DNA of 64,000 nucleotides from Serilophus lunatus (taxonomy: Eukaryota; Chordata; Aves; Passeriformes; Eurylaimidae). Where the stretch lies: assembly GCA_013399895.1 (NCBI GenBank), contig VXBA01001795.1, positions 372,001 through 436,000 of the forward strand, written 5' to 3'. Positions 14,363 to 29,300 of the stretch are shown here, piece after piece (position 1 is the stretch's first letter; every line of letters starts with the position of its first letter). The notes beneath the pieces are model-generated. The model made no database searches. It saw only the letters and a program-made list of their open reading frames with translations, and was not told the DNA's origin. Position numbers and translations under genes: made by a program.

Positions 14363-14396
<34 letters not shown>

Positions 14397-17300
14397 ATTG
14401 AAAATGTGATGCAAGCATCATCCTTGAATCAGTAACCACAGTACAAGCCTTCGTGAAAAGGTAACCTTGTAGCTATGCTGCTGGAGCCTTACAGCCTGTG
14501 CCTATTTGTGAGACAGTCTTACCTTCATTTTGTCTTACCTTCACATATACTTTCAAGTGTGTTCGCTTTTGTGTCTAAAGTCTAAAAGATCACTTCTGCG
14601 CCTCCAAGTCACATGACACAGTTAGAACTGCAATAGCAATAGCACTGTGGATAATATCAGTACTCTAGAGAATTTTTCTGCTTTCTAAGAAAAAATTACA
14701 CAATGCACAATGGTGGTTTTTTTAATATATATATATATATATATTCTATGCTTCCAGGAATAAGCACACAATACAAAACAGCTCAGGAGATCAGACAGTT
14801 GCTATTGGATAACCTGAGTATACTGTGACCCTATATCAACTCTGAAAGAACACACCATAGCTTGTGTCACCATGAGGACAGTCCCTCATGTGAGACAAAC
14901 TGGGAATCATCTACAGTACCTCCTCAGCTGGTCATGTTTCACATTTATCTGGTAACTGGATTGCTTATCATCAGATAATATATCTTTATTCTGCAGTTCC
15001 TGCTCAGAAAAACGGGTACCAGAGAGTTTTAAGAAAAAGAGGACAGAAATTACCTTTAACTGCTAGCTCATAATGAGTAAATCTCTTCAAAAGACAGTCT
15101 GTGCCTTTTTAATAATCTGACCGCATCTGCTCCACATGCAGCTGCTCTACTGGGAGGGCAGGTCGTTCCTGAGGTATTATTGAGAGGCCCTAACACAGCT
15201 GGGTGAGTACATCCCTACAGCAAGTTTAGAGCATACCTAGAGAAACCAACTGCACTAATTTCAGAGACACCAATAATGCAGATAATGAATTCAAAGTTCA
15301 AAGGTATCCAGTACTGAAAATAAGTGTCCCATCTCACAGTAATGAGCTTTGCAAAGTAAAGTGCTAAAGGCAACAGCTTTTAAATTGCTAGCAATTTTTT
15401 GTTAAAATGGTTTTTCTAGTAAGTTTGAAAATTCCTTTCTCTAAAAGCATTTCATGTTAAACAACATTTTGGAATGGGTTTCTTCATTTTGACTGATGAA
15501 TGTGTAAATGTGTAAATATCAAATCACTTTTAAAAGGCTTTCAGGTTTACTTTTTGGTACAAAACATCCATCCCCAGCCCTTGTCTTCTTACTCAGTCTG
15601 CCAGGAAGCTGTATGGGAAGCCTTTCGTATTTTTCTGGATCGGATTCCTGATACTTCTGAATATCAGAACTGGGTTACTGCCTGCCAGAGGGAAACCTTT
15701 TGCATATTCGACATTGGCAAAAACTTTAGCAACTCCCAAGAACACCTGGAAATAATCCAACGGGTAAGGATTACTGACATTTGTTTTGAAAGTGGGAGAG
15801 ATTTCCAAGTCCCTCCCTATCTGGTTATTTAAAGGCAAAGTATTGCTCAGGAAGAGGAGGGGGCATGTCTTAGAAGAAAAACGTAAAAGTATAGTAAACA
15901 AAAGAGCTAACAGGCTTCTGCTCTATCTGGTTGGATACACCCACTAGTAAAATGCTGTTTTTCTTAATCTTTTCGCAGCGAGTAAAACATAGAGCCTTCC
16001 AGGAAAGGTAAGTAGTACAAGTAGAACCTTGCCACTTTGGTGTTACTACCTCTCTTGAAAAAGATACGTGTAGATGTGTGTGGATGTGAACAGATATCCA
16101 GATAGCACTGCTGTGTATTTGGTGTGTGCTGTGAGAGATTTGTATACTGTATGTATCTTAGTACACAGCAATTGAATTACACATAATGGAGGTGTCCAAA
16201 TGTCCGAATTACCTGTTCACTTTGAGACACCACAGAATGTTTTCTCAGACTGCTGTGAGCATGAAACCCTGTTGGAGACATGGCTTTGCATTAGATTAAT
16301 GTTGATTGGGAGTGTGACAAAAGGAAAGTCTGAGAGTTTCACAAAAGTTTAACGAAGAGATTATATTAAGCAACAATGTGAAAACTCTATGTCTTCACTT
16401 CAGCTTTCTCGTGTATTTTTACACATTATGGCAGCATCAACTAATGTGATGCTTTATTCTGCAAACACTTTGAAAAATATCAACCTGGCAATGCTCAGAA
16501 GTCTAAGAATGGCATGATTAAAGTTATAATATTCAACTTTGTCTCTGCGTATAAATACTGTAGTACAGCCAGACAAATCCTTATCTACAACTTCTCTGAT
16601 TAATGTATTTTTTTCTCCTTCAAGTTTTCTTTGATTTTCAGGAGATTTTCAGGCAAATAATCCTTTCCATTCATAAGTTACATTGTCTCCTGATCACAGA
16701 GATCTTACGTATCTCTTCATTCTGACATGTGAGATTTTAGTGTTCTTTCTCAGAAATGTAGTTTTAATAAAGTAGGGTCTAATTAAACTCCCTTGGAAGT
16801 CCAAAATTCAGCCTAGTGCAAACAGAAACAGCAAAACATTAAGTGAAGTGACTCGTCTCAGAGTTTTAAAGTTCATTGTCAACAGAACGGTTTTCCCTAG
16901 ACACAATTCAGAAGGTGAATTCTATAAAATTACTCATATTTAAGCTGGAAATACAGACAGTCATGATTATGTATGGTTGTACTTCATCTTTGCTATTGTG
17001 TGTCTTGGGAAATATTTTGTATCTTCTGTAGATGCCAGGTAGAGAAATCAGTTTCCAGTTAGAGACACAATACATAATTGGTTTTGAAAACATTACAAAC
17101 AATACTTTGGTTTTCACCACATGAGATATCCAGAGAATGTGGTAAATCAGTTGTTGTTCCTGTTCTTCATTTATCTTATTAAACATCTTGGATGGTCCTG
17201 TATAGAAACGTGGCTCAGACATCTACTCTCTCTATGCTACAAGCTGCTGCCTCAGTTAACACAACACTACACATTCACAGTGCTCTTATTCTTTCTCTCA

Positions 17301-20300
17301 TACCAGTTATTACAAATACTCCATCTGTGTACACTGTAGAAGTTTTGAGGAATTCTAGTCTCATTTATTTCAGCAACTGAGCTTTTTATGCTGTAGATAT
17401 TTTTCCCACACTATATTTAGAATCCAAAACTGTTTAAATTCTTTACACTCCAAATTCAGGAAGGAAAAATCTCAAAATGTCCCTTAGAAGATTCTTATCT
17501 AAAAATCTCAATTTTTCTAAAAGCTGAATGAATAAAAATTTGATTTTAGAACAGAAATTATTTTACAGATTTAACTGCAAGAATCTCTAATAGATCTCTT
17601 ATAAAATGTACTAAGACACACATATCACTTCTGCTTTTCTGGCAAGCTAACAGCTAGAGTTACAGAATGTATTCATTACCTCATGACTGTAAAACTTAAC
17701 AAAAGAAAATAATATCAACAATATAAAATCAAATCCTGTAATACAAGGCAGACAACATCACACCCACCATATTGTGTTTTAAATTTTCAGCTGGAATTCT
17801 TGAATTTTCCCCATGGAAGCATGGGGACTATGGCAGGCATTAACTCATGAGTATCACATCCAGATGCAAAAATGAACATTCATTTCATGAAATGAAATCT
17901 CATACTAACATGGCTCCAGAAATCTGGTTTGAAACGAACATCACTTAGAAACATCCTTATGATATTACAATGCAGGCCAACAACTGAAAAGTCCGCCCAT
18001 TCTCTCCTCACACCACACCATATGAAACTCCCTTGGAACCATGAATGTCCATTGGCTCTAAAATTAGAAGAAGCCCAAAGTTATCACTGAGCTATCTTGA
18101 CAGAATGAGATATAGCAAATGAGACAAAAGTTGATTTACAGAATGTCCGAGAAATCTTGCTTTCATTTTAGATAGTGGTCAACCATTCATTAACTTCAAA
18201 GAGAAACAAAATCAAACCCGATGCACTGATTTTAGCTCCGTAATCCTATGCCTCTGGTTGCATGGATAAAAATTAGTCACAAAAGCTCATGAACAGATAG
18301 ATTCCTGACAGGACTGATAGTCCTTGGTGGAGGAATATATCAAATCAGTATTTTGGTTCATTGTAAGAGCAGATATTATATTGAAGAGGAGGAAAGGAAA
18401 TATATAAGATGTTGAATACAAAATATGATCTACTCTTCTATTGCCTGTTTAACCAGCTTACAAAATATTAGAAATAACTTCACTCATTTAAACTACATTT
18501 TATATAAGGGTCATTTCTATAGGGTTTTTTACATTTTTTCACTGCTAATATGGTATGCAGATGATTAAATCACTCATTTCTATTTGATTGATAGGAAAGA
18601 TGAAATATCTACAGAGAAAATAGGAGGCAAAAAGGTGGAAGACATTCCTTCCATTTCTACAGGTAAAATCAAATCTGCTTGTTGTGTGTCTCTGCCCATT
18701 AAATAAAATTGCTAAGGCCAGTGATTCTTAGGTCTTAGAAGGCTGTAAGTTAATGAATGTAGTAGAAGCATGACAAATGTAGTGAAGTACATTGAAAATG
18801 TTTTAGCAAAATAATCTTTAGGAAGAAATTTTTTATCATCTCTTTACAGCATGTCTGCTACTCAAATGTAACACTCCAAGTTTGCTTTACAGTTTTCAAA
18901 TGTATATATTTTCTTAGTTTCGCCCTTAGATAGTAGAGCTAATTTTTATTCAGTTATAAAATAGCATTTAGAGTGTCAACTCCTGCATATTTTTAACCAA
19001 AGTAAGCAAGCAGATCCAAATAAAGACACATTAGTGAGAAAGTCACAGTGATGGCAATAATTTGATCAGATTATTACTATTAGACCTATCAACCCTTTAC
19101 CATACTACAATTCTTTATTTTAATATTAGAAAATCAAGCAGTGATAAAAATCTGTAAATAAGAGCATTTTGGTTGAAGGAGGAAATGTCTTGCACATATA
19201 TTTTTATGAGGGACAAATATAACAATTTTATTGATAAGGACTTCCAGCACTGTAATTTTGCCCCTAACTGCAAAATTCTGTCAAAGCCTCTTGTACTTTA
19301 AAGTGACCCTTAAATCAAGGTGGTTGTCATAGAGACAATGATCTCAACTGACAAAATCAAGCTTAGACGTTTGGTCATACAGTGGTATGGCAGAAAATGA
19401 TCAAATATCATTAATTCACACAATTTCATTGATGCATAGTCAGTGACACTTCTGCCTTCAGTAACACACATGCAAGGCTACTGACATTTGACCTGGAAAA
19501 ATGTCTGTTTATTGTATAAAATGCAGCAGCTTTACCCATACCCTAAGTCATGGCCACCCTCCACTGACACAGGCCTATTCTTAAACACACCCTCCCTAAG
19601 GAAAGCTGCTCCAGTGAGCTTCCACAGAAGGGGGAAGATTTTTGGTGTGCAGACTTGTTCCTGCCTGACTTTTCTTTTAACTCCTCTCCAGGTTCCCCTG
19701 GCACACCCTTCTTTCCATACACACCTAATGGGACACTGCTCAATGAAATCGTTAACGACACGAAGACTCCTGTGAAGGTCAGGGCAGCCTATTTTCCTAT
19801 CCCGCTTTTTCACTCACCTCTTCTTTTTGACCTCAGCTAGCAGAATAGAGGAAGAAGCCTTGTAAACACTTACTACTTATAAACCATGAGCGCTCCCCTC
19901 TGTTTCAGCTAACAAAACTGGAGGGGTTTGTTACCATCTGCTCTGTACCAGAGTAGGGCATAATGTTTCTTGAGTATGAGATAGAAAGTATAAAAGCACG
20001 GCAACCATCTTTTAGGAAGAGTCTTCATTCTTTTAAGGAGGGCCCTATTGCTTGTTTTGCCCCGTTTTGTAACTTTATTTTTCATCAAATAACGCCAAAA
20101 AAGCAGCACAGCACAGCGCTGAGAGCCGCCCTTGCTCCACAGGCTTACAGCAGCTGCCACCTTTTACCTCTGAGAGAGGGCTGGGAGTGCTGGAGGGGAC
20201 TGTTGTTTTCCCTGTCCTGCCTGCTGGGGAGGTAGCCCTCGTCTCACCACAGCTGTGTGGCCTCAGGAAACATTTTGGAACCTCCCTCTGGAGGGAGGCC

Positions 20301-23300
20301 AAGGCTTTTCTCGGGATGACTCTGCTTCTGAAGAGCCTCGAGTGGGATAGATGCCTCTAGCAGCCTCATGCCAACTTACCTGGCAGCAGAAGTGGAAACT
20401 TCACCTCTTTGTGGGATTCAGGCTGATGAACTTGCTGCTTTTTTGGGCCAGTTTCTTTTTGCTCTTGTTTGTTTATCCAAGTTGTAAAAAGTCTGACTGA
20501 GAGTAGAATTATCATTGAGCAAATAAAAAGATGAAAAGGTGTTTAAAGAATACATAATATCTAAGTATTGCTAATAAATATGAACGTGAGGTGCACATGC
20601 AGTACACGTAGTAAAAAAAAAAGAATTTGATTTCTGTTCTGACATCTTTGCATTTTTAACAGGCTTTCTTTAGAACCCTGAAAGGTTTTATTCAGAAAAA
20701 GAAAGAAGTGTAATAAAATACATTGGCATTGAAATGCAGGGATGATATGTGCTAACATTAGCAACAAGATTTCTGAAGAAGGACTTAGAGCTTGGTAGAA
20801 GGCAAGAGTTTCCTGAGTTAGATTGGTGTTGTTGGATAGGTTGTTAACCTAGGTAAAGGTTGGACTTGATGATCTCTACGATCTTTTCCAACCTTGTTAA
20901 TTCTGTGTGTAATTCTGTGTGTGTGAGTTGCCTCTCTGCATCACCTCTTTGGGTACTTGCATTCCAAAACTTGGAATTTGAAGGTCAGCTCTGTTGGTGA
21001 ATAAGGAACAGCAGATATTTTCTGATCTTAGAATTAGCAAATGTGTAACTTTACATCTAGGACAAATCGGGAAATCTTTCTCAATGTACCCATAGCAGCT
21101 TTGTTCCTTGGGGGCAGCACATCATAGCCTATAAATGAATTGACTTCTAGAGTTTATTAAAGAACAAAAACTGTAAACGTAGGGAAAAGCTGCAAGTACC
21201 ATTGGGAAATGGGAAACAAAATAAGAGTACCTTTAACAACAGTAAAGTCAACTGCAGAAGAAAGGTTCATCCCAGGTAGGGCTAATTCTACTTTATTATC
21301 AGGAAAACTCAAATACAAACTTCTGAAAATGAAACAGTAACAGAGATTTTGGCACTCTGCATTGATTTACCATGGATTTCCTGAACATAGGATCCCAATC
21401 AGCTTGTAGAATTTTCTATTCACTCTCTTTCATGTCATACGCTGTCCTCCAAAGTGACAAGTAAAGTATATGATTTATGATGACGGAAGTAAGACTTGGT
21501 AACAGTCTGTGTGCAAGAAATGGCTATATTCTCTTCAATTATGGGTATCAAAGCAAGTCTTAAGTTACAATAATAGAAACTTCTTTGCAAAGACAGAAGA
21601 ATTAAGCCAATCGATGTGTCTAGTAACTGTCACCTTGCCTAGAATATGGTTCAGGAAGTTATTTTGGGAATGGGCTTAAAAGGAAATATAATCTAGCTAT
21701 TAAATACCAAAATGTCTGGGGAAAAAAAAGCCCCAACACTTAGTTTTAGTGCTTCACTTTTTTCCTTTCCTCTTCTTTTCCAGGAGCTGGGAACAAATGC
21801 AGTCCCTGAACTGCCTGTGGAGCAAATGGTAGAATTCAGTGTAACTCTCACTGATCAGGAGTACACAGCTGAACTTAGTGATCCCAACTCCCCAGAGTAC
21901 CAACAACTAGCTGCTAAATTTCAACTACAGGTAAGGAGGCTGAGTGAATGCAAACATTTTGACTTTATGATCTGGCTGCAGTTCATACTATGAAACTACC
22001 TTCATCATGAAATAATTTATACAGATAACTCCTGTCATCTCAAGACCGGTTTTCCTTCATGTATGGTCAGTTTTCCATTCATTCAAGCAATCAAGCCATC
22101 AAGCTAACCCAACATCTTTGACAAAAGTAGAGTCTCAGACAACTCATGAACAGAATAACTTTAGGAATATCATTCAGGCTTAATCAGGAATTCATAAAGA
22201 ATACTTTGCCATAATATAATTTCTACAATAAACTTAATGAGAAGTGTAATATGAATGCTAAAAGTAATTAGCCACTGTTGTCTGAACTATTCTTCAAAGG
22301 ACTTACACTCATTTTGTTGTGCATTACCATAGTTTCTGTAATAATTGGAACATTTGTGGTACTTTAACTGATAATATTAGCTGAATGTTCAGCTATTAGT
22401 TTAACAGATAGCAGATAATGACCTGAGGATCCCAAAAGGTTTTCTTAGTAAAATTAACTAAAGCTTCTCATCAGTTTCCTGAGCATTCCTTAGTGCGAGC
22501 TATCTTGCTTTCCTTGTTCAGCTCCAAATATGCATAGAAAAATGGTTAAGAATGTGCTGGCAGAGCTGATGAAAAAATGTTTTCTCTGAAAGTTTCCAGT
22601 ATTACCCTCAAATAAAAGTGCCTGTAGACTTTGTTTACTAGATATATAATGCCTCTTCTATTAAAAACCATGTAATTGTACAATTGTTAACCTTGGAAAT
22701 AAAATATATTGTTATTCGATTTGTACAAGACAATTCAAAATGTTTAATTTATAAATAATTTGTCAAATAATCTAAATCAACCTGCATTTGGTTAATATTT
22801 CTAAGTAATTAAAAACTTACAGGTGACTTGAATCACAAAATTATTCAAGAACAAAAACTGCCTAAAAACTGTTCGATTCACATGGTTCGACTTGCTCTCT
22901 TATGATCTAGATTATCATCATTATTGATTTACATGATTACATTACTAAAAAAGAAGCTATATTTTGTGCTTCATTTTGCCTGTTAACAGGTAATACAACC
23001 AGTATATGCAAACTAAATATTGTGTTTAAGATGAGAAATTATGATATCACATAGCAGGCAGTTGAGACTGTTTCCTAAAGCTCTTTCTGAAATATGAAAA
23101 ATATTGTCTAGGTATTCAACTTGCGCTTGCTTTTTAATTGTAGATCTTACACTGATGATTTTTTTTTATGGTTTTCTATAGATGAGAAAAATATTTGAGA
23201 AACTTCCAGGATTTAAAGATATTCGTGTATTAGGATTTAAGTAAGTAAGAAAAGGGGGCTCTCTTTTTTGTTGGCCTCTAGAGTTCTCCTGTTCCTTCTT

Positions 23301-26300
23301 GCCCTTCAAGATGAAGAGACCTGTAGAAGAGTGAGGGACGTATAGTGGGGTAGAGGAGAGGGGGATGGGTAGCTGTAAACAGAAAACAGTTTTATGGGAA
23401 TGTCATATAGACAATATGGCAAGAAGTACAAACACATTCTAAGTGAGACTGTAAGGTTTTGAATTACTAAGTAGAAATAGTTTCAATTCCCTGAGAGGTG
23501 AAGGATACAACAAATTCTTTGAACAATTCTTTGTTTGTTAGCAACCTTGTATTAAGGACTTTTTAAAGTTACAAGATAGAGAGTTAGGAGTATGATTATT
23601 TAGGTGACTACTTTTTGCATGTGGACCCTGTGCTGTTCGTTGTGCTGTTCGTAGATGAGAGTGAAGATGCCTTGGCAAGAGAGGGTTGCAGGAGAGTACA
23701 AGTTCACACACATAAAATTTTCCAGTAGTTGTTTTCCGAGTGTTTCAAACAATTTCAAATGTTTAACTTTTTTCTGTATATTTAAATTCTGTCTTGTCAT
23801 TTCTTTTAGTTTTAGTTTCCTTGTATGTTTACTACTAATACTAGCTTTGAGTACTTTTTCAATAGAGAATCTACAGGGGAAGCAAAAATCAAAAACTGAA
23901 TTATGTTTCTATAGATAAGAACACTGTGTAAAGAATCAAATGAAAAACAAATAGCTAACAGTGAGAAACTATAAAAGATTGAAAAGGAATAAAGAGTGGG
24001 GAAAAAAACATAACTTTATGTGGGTTTATGGCACAGCATCAGGAACATTCAGTCCTTCTAGTAATATTTAATACATGTTGAAGAACACTTATATTGCAAT
24101 GTAATTTTAGACAAGAACATCCTTATTCCTGGCATTTCTCTCTACAAAGCTGCTGGGGAAAAGGAGAGAGAAGATCAAATTAGACTGAAAATTAGTTGCT
24201 TATCTTTTTTACTGAAATTAATAAAACACAATGTTTTCTGCTGCAGAAAAAGCAGTTTTGACTCCAGGAGGTCTCACATCCATTTCAGTTTAGTATCTTG
24301 GGCTTAGGAGCTGATATGAAAATACTTTCACCAATATGGAAGACCAGGATTGATTCCAATCACCAAGTAACTTAGTTATCTCCTGAAAGTTATAGACCAG
24401 CAAAGACAGGTCTTTCTGTCCATCCTCCCTTAGCCACATTACTACATATATTAGCAGCATTTCCCACAAGGCAATATAGAAGGACAGCATTATAGATATT
24501 CTAGAGAATTCATCAGGGAAAATAATAGCCCATTATATACAGAATGTCAACATAGGCATGTATTCCAGAGGTAATTAATAGTTCAAGTTACCCCTGTGCC
24601 CAGGTCAGAGTAGGCACCATGTGTGGTAAGAGTAATCATTGCTACTCCTGCCACCATAGAGATTAGCAGTGACAGTGCTCAAATTGCACCATTTCAGATG
24701 GCAAATAGGAAAGCAGATATTTTGAACTATCATAGTCTTTTCCCACAAAAAAAAATAGTGATTTCTATTGTTTGGAAGGGGAAAAGGAGTACTCTGTCAT
24801 TTTCACACAGAGATGAAAATTATGCAGGACACATAGAAGACAAAATAAATTGTCAAAAGGTGGTTGTTGTGTGTATGACTGAATGGTTTACCTGTATACA
24901 TGAACCTTTTTTCTTTCTTTTGCAATCCCTTCTCGCACCCTTTCTTCTGCGTTGAAATGAAGACAGAAGAAGGAGAAAGATGGGTAATATTTCAGTAATT
25001 CATAATTAAGATTAATAATTTTACTGACTTATTATTAATCATTTTATTAGGTACATAGATACACCAGTAAATGTCCTTTGCCTTGATGTCACAAAGTGAA
25101 TTGTTTGTGTGCTGCCCAAGTACAAAATCTGCAAAATGAAGCAGCAGGGACAGCTTTTACTTTTATCTCAAAGGTTCATGTAATCAAATTTTGTCAAGAT
25201 TTCTCTTGAGGAAAAAAATGTTTGAACTAAGAAAATACACATTCAGATGACTAAATAATTTTGTTAGTCAAACTGAAAGTGAAAAATAAATTTCTGTTTT
25301 TTCACTTTTGATCTTCTGTTCCCTAGCTGTGTTTCTATATACACATTACCTTCAATAATTATGTAGAATTTGCTTTGTTATCTCTATTATCAAGCCAGAT
25401 AGAATAAAAGAGACCAGTTACCAGCTTGATAAAATTCAGGAAGTTTTTGACTGGTAATACAAACAGCTGCAGAGTCTATTGTTGTTGCTGCTTAAAAGTA
25501 CTGCAGGAGAATAATTTGTTTAGATGATCCCAGACTTTCTCTTTTAGTCACTTTTTAAAAGGAAGAATTGTCTAATGCTTTTCCTGAATTCTTGCCATGT
25601 CATACTTATTAAAATACATAGCACATACCAGAAAAAATGAAATTCCTCTTTCTATGGTTGATATTGTAAAAAAATAGTGTAGAAATGTTTACTGTATGCT
25701 CATTATTTTTTATTTTAATTAGGTGAATTTAACATTTATGAAAAGTGGTGTATTAATAATGGTGAACATTCAAGATTTCTGTTAAACATGAACATCTAGG
25801 GAGAATCTATAAAAACCCATTTGGACTTGGAAAAGTTAAGACCTATTGTGAAAAGTGATTTACTTGCCATGTTCGCTAACATTTTTGCTGCTCTTTGAAA
25901 AAGAGTAAAACATTGCCTCAGTTCTGATAAGATTTTTTTGTTTATCTGCAGTTTTATAAACTGTCTAATATCTTTTTGTAGGATCCTGCATAAAGCGTGA
26001 TTATGTCTTTTCTTAACTCCAGCATCCATTTATGGCTGTTTAAAATAGCAGTCAAACTTCAAACAGTACTACCTGTTCTACATGTTTCTGAGTAGTGAAG
26101 TTAAACTGCATTATATTAGAACATTTTTACTATTTTCTTCAGTTTGGGAATTTTTATTTGAAATTATGTATAGAAGAAAAAAGGTATATTAAAAGTAATT
26201 AGAAGGCAACAATTTCATTAAAAAGAAGTAAATCTGCATTACTTTTGCAGAAGATAATATGCAATGGATGCATATTTGTTTGTAAAATTGGTTCTGCCAG

Positions 26301-29300
26301 TCACTGACTTTGCTGCACTGGGAATTTTTACCTTTTCCCTTTGCAGATCAAGCAGCACTATAGCACGATATGTGGTGAACTTTGAGAGAGATGGCTCAGA
26401 AACCAAAAGCACAGAAGATGACATCACAACTATTGGATCCAATAAGGTTGAAAGTGAAAAGATTCCAATTTCTGCAATGGGAGAAAGAGAGATATCAGCA
26501 ACTAAGCTCACAGTAACAGACCTTCAGCAACTGGTTGCCATTGCACTCCATGAAGACCAGTCCCTGCCGATGGACCTTGGAACACTTCAGTTCACTGACG
26601 GTTGGTAGACAAGCGTCAGGCACAACTCTGAACCATGCCTTTCCAAATTGATGTTATTTCAGGAAGGTGTCCTTTGCTTCTCTAGCAGATTGTTTTCATT
26701 TGATATAGCCCATTCTCTTTAGGGTTGCATAGCATACAAAGAATGTAGAGATATAAGTTTAATTTTATAGTAAAACATGCTGTCATAATAATCTCATACA
26801 GCCTAACTTTCAAGTATATAAGAGGACCTTTGGTTGGTTTTTGCTTAGAAAATCTGGGTATTTTGCACACAAGGTTAATAAGAGGAGAAAAACAAAATAA
26901 ATACTATGCATATTCACTGTATCATTTTAACTTTCCAGAACGGACAGCCTCCTTTCTTTAACAAGTCAAAAAGTGAGGGACTCCTCTGATATAAAATTAG
27001 CTTTCTGTAAGATCTGTGTTGATTGTAAACAACATGTCTAACTTCTCAGTGAAATCAGAGAGACAGATACCTTAAAGAGTATTTGATCCCCAGTTAAAAA
27101 TCAGTAAAGTTGTGTTTCACTCATGCTTTGAAACATAGAGGGAGTGTAGATGACAAGCTGGGTGTGAAAACCCCCAGCAAAAGGTTGGAGGTTGGTTGGA
27201 GGTCTGCACTCTTGAGTTAATTCAGGTAATAATTATCCCCTTCTTATTTTTTACAATGGTAGCTTATCTCTTGTTTTGGGGAGATGGGTTAAAAGAGGGA
27301 AAATGATCTAAAATATTTTTTCATATGTATCTTTGCCAAAACACTCTTAAGACACATACCAAATTTTAGCTATAGTATTTAATTTACAAATAGCAGCATT
27401 TTCTTGCCAAAAAATTGTTCAGATGAACTAATACTTTCTGTAAGAATAAAATGCCATATTTTAATTTAGATTAAAAAAACCACAACTATAGAATATTTCA
27501 ATAATAAATATTTTAAACTGTTTTTTTCCCAGTAGTTTATTTTAGTAAGCAATTTTAGAAAAACAGTGTGCAAGTACTTTTAAAGAGCTCCTCTGAGGGG
27601 GTGAAGGGAGCATTTCTCTACGGTTCAGCTCTCTGCAGACCTATCCCATTTATCCTAAATAAAGCAAACAAAGAACACTGCATATGAAATTCTGGTTTTC
27701 CTTATAATTGCCAGTTTGAGTGGACATTGATGACTCTTTCTTCTTAATACAAATTTTAATAAGTAATTTTTTGATGGAGAAGAGTTTAGTACTGCTTTTT
27801 ACCAATCTTACGTGTTGTGGTCAGTTTTCAGTGTGCCAGTGCTGAAATATTGTGTTGTCTCTCTCTCTAATGTTTTTGATTTTGTTTTCTGTTGGGATTC
27901 TTTGTGTTTTTTTCAGAATCTATTGCACCACCTAGTGATTTTGATAATGATATCCAAGGCATGGTCACTATTCCTCTGGCAGGCCCCGATTTGGTAGGTT
28001 AATACTGGTTGTCATATTTATTTATTTCTCCCTTGGAAATAAACAGTGTTAAGATGGACATAAATATTAAAAAAAGTTTCTTATGCTAAAATAACATACC
28101 TGCCTTTTGGACAGAGGCAGTGTTTGGAGCATTTAGAGGCGAATATTACTGCTTGATTACATTTTCCAGTTTTAATTACAAGGTAAACAACGTCTCACTG
28201 CTTCAGTAGCACAGGGCAATTGGCAGGGATATTGAAGGCCATCTTTCTTTGACCATTTGTAAAGTTACAAGCAATGTGATTAGGATCACATGCACATGAC
28301 ATTTGATACACCCCATGATTTCATAGCAGCCTTCAAGTGTGTGAAAGGGGCCTACAAGGAAGCTGAAGAGGGACCCTTCATTAGGAACTGTAGGACAAGA
28401 AGCAATAGGTTCAAAATGAAAGATAGGAAATTTAAGTTATTTGTATGGATAAATTCTTTACTGTGAGGGTGGCGAGGCAGTGGCACAGGTTACCCAGAAA
28501 AGCTGTGGATGATCCATATCTGGCAGTGCTCAGTGCCAGGCTGGATGTGGCACTGAGCAACATGTGCTTGTGGAAGGCCCCAGTGGCTGCCGGGCTGGAT
28601 CTAAATGATCTTTAGGGTCCTTTGCAACCCAAAGCATTGTATGAGTCTGTGTTGACTTAGCTGTTTGCAAGCTAACGTAGCTAAAGATTATTGGCCTTTT
28701 TAGGAATAAGACTAAAATATAATAATGAAAGCTGCTTTTTTAAAACTTTTTCAGGAGGAATCCATGAGTGTGGAACTCCCACTAGGCTATCCCAGCCCAG
28801 CAACAGTGGACCAAAGAGGAGACATCTTTGTTGATGAATTTACGACTGAAAGCCCTGCTCTAAGTGAAGAGATCAGCATCCCTGAAGAATATAATAATTT
28901 TATTACATCTGAACCCGAGTTCCCTACCAAACCCTCCAGAGACCCATTTCAGGACAGATTTTCACACACACAAGTTATTGCTACTGACCAGCAAAGTTTC
29001 ACAGTGCCTTTCAGTGCTCTGAGTAGCACTATCAGTCCTCCAAAATCAAAGGACTCCTATTTGCCTCCTCCAGCAGATGATTCTGCTAGCAATGACTTAT
29101 TCACTGATGATTATGAGTCTCCAATGGAGCAGGCTACCACAATGGCAATTTATACCACAGAGAGCTTTACCCCACCTAGTCTCCTGGAAGATGGAGATGA
29201 AGATAGTGAAGCTGAGGAGAAGAAGGAATTGACTGAAGCTGACCAAGATAGTCTGCCTGAACAAGGTAAGACACAAAAGATTTTTGTAAAAGAATGTAGG

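Noticed and set aside
19532..19813. Minus-strand ORFs overlapping IMPG1 exon 6
   Set aside because: Shadows of the sense coding sequence. The + strand exon matches IMPG1 with correct phases.
24623..24955. 110-codon ORF just before the microexon
   Set aside because: It stops before the microexon acceptor and is in no frame that connects to IMPG1.
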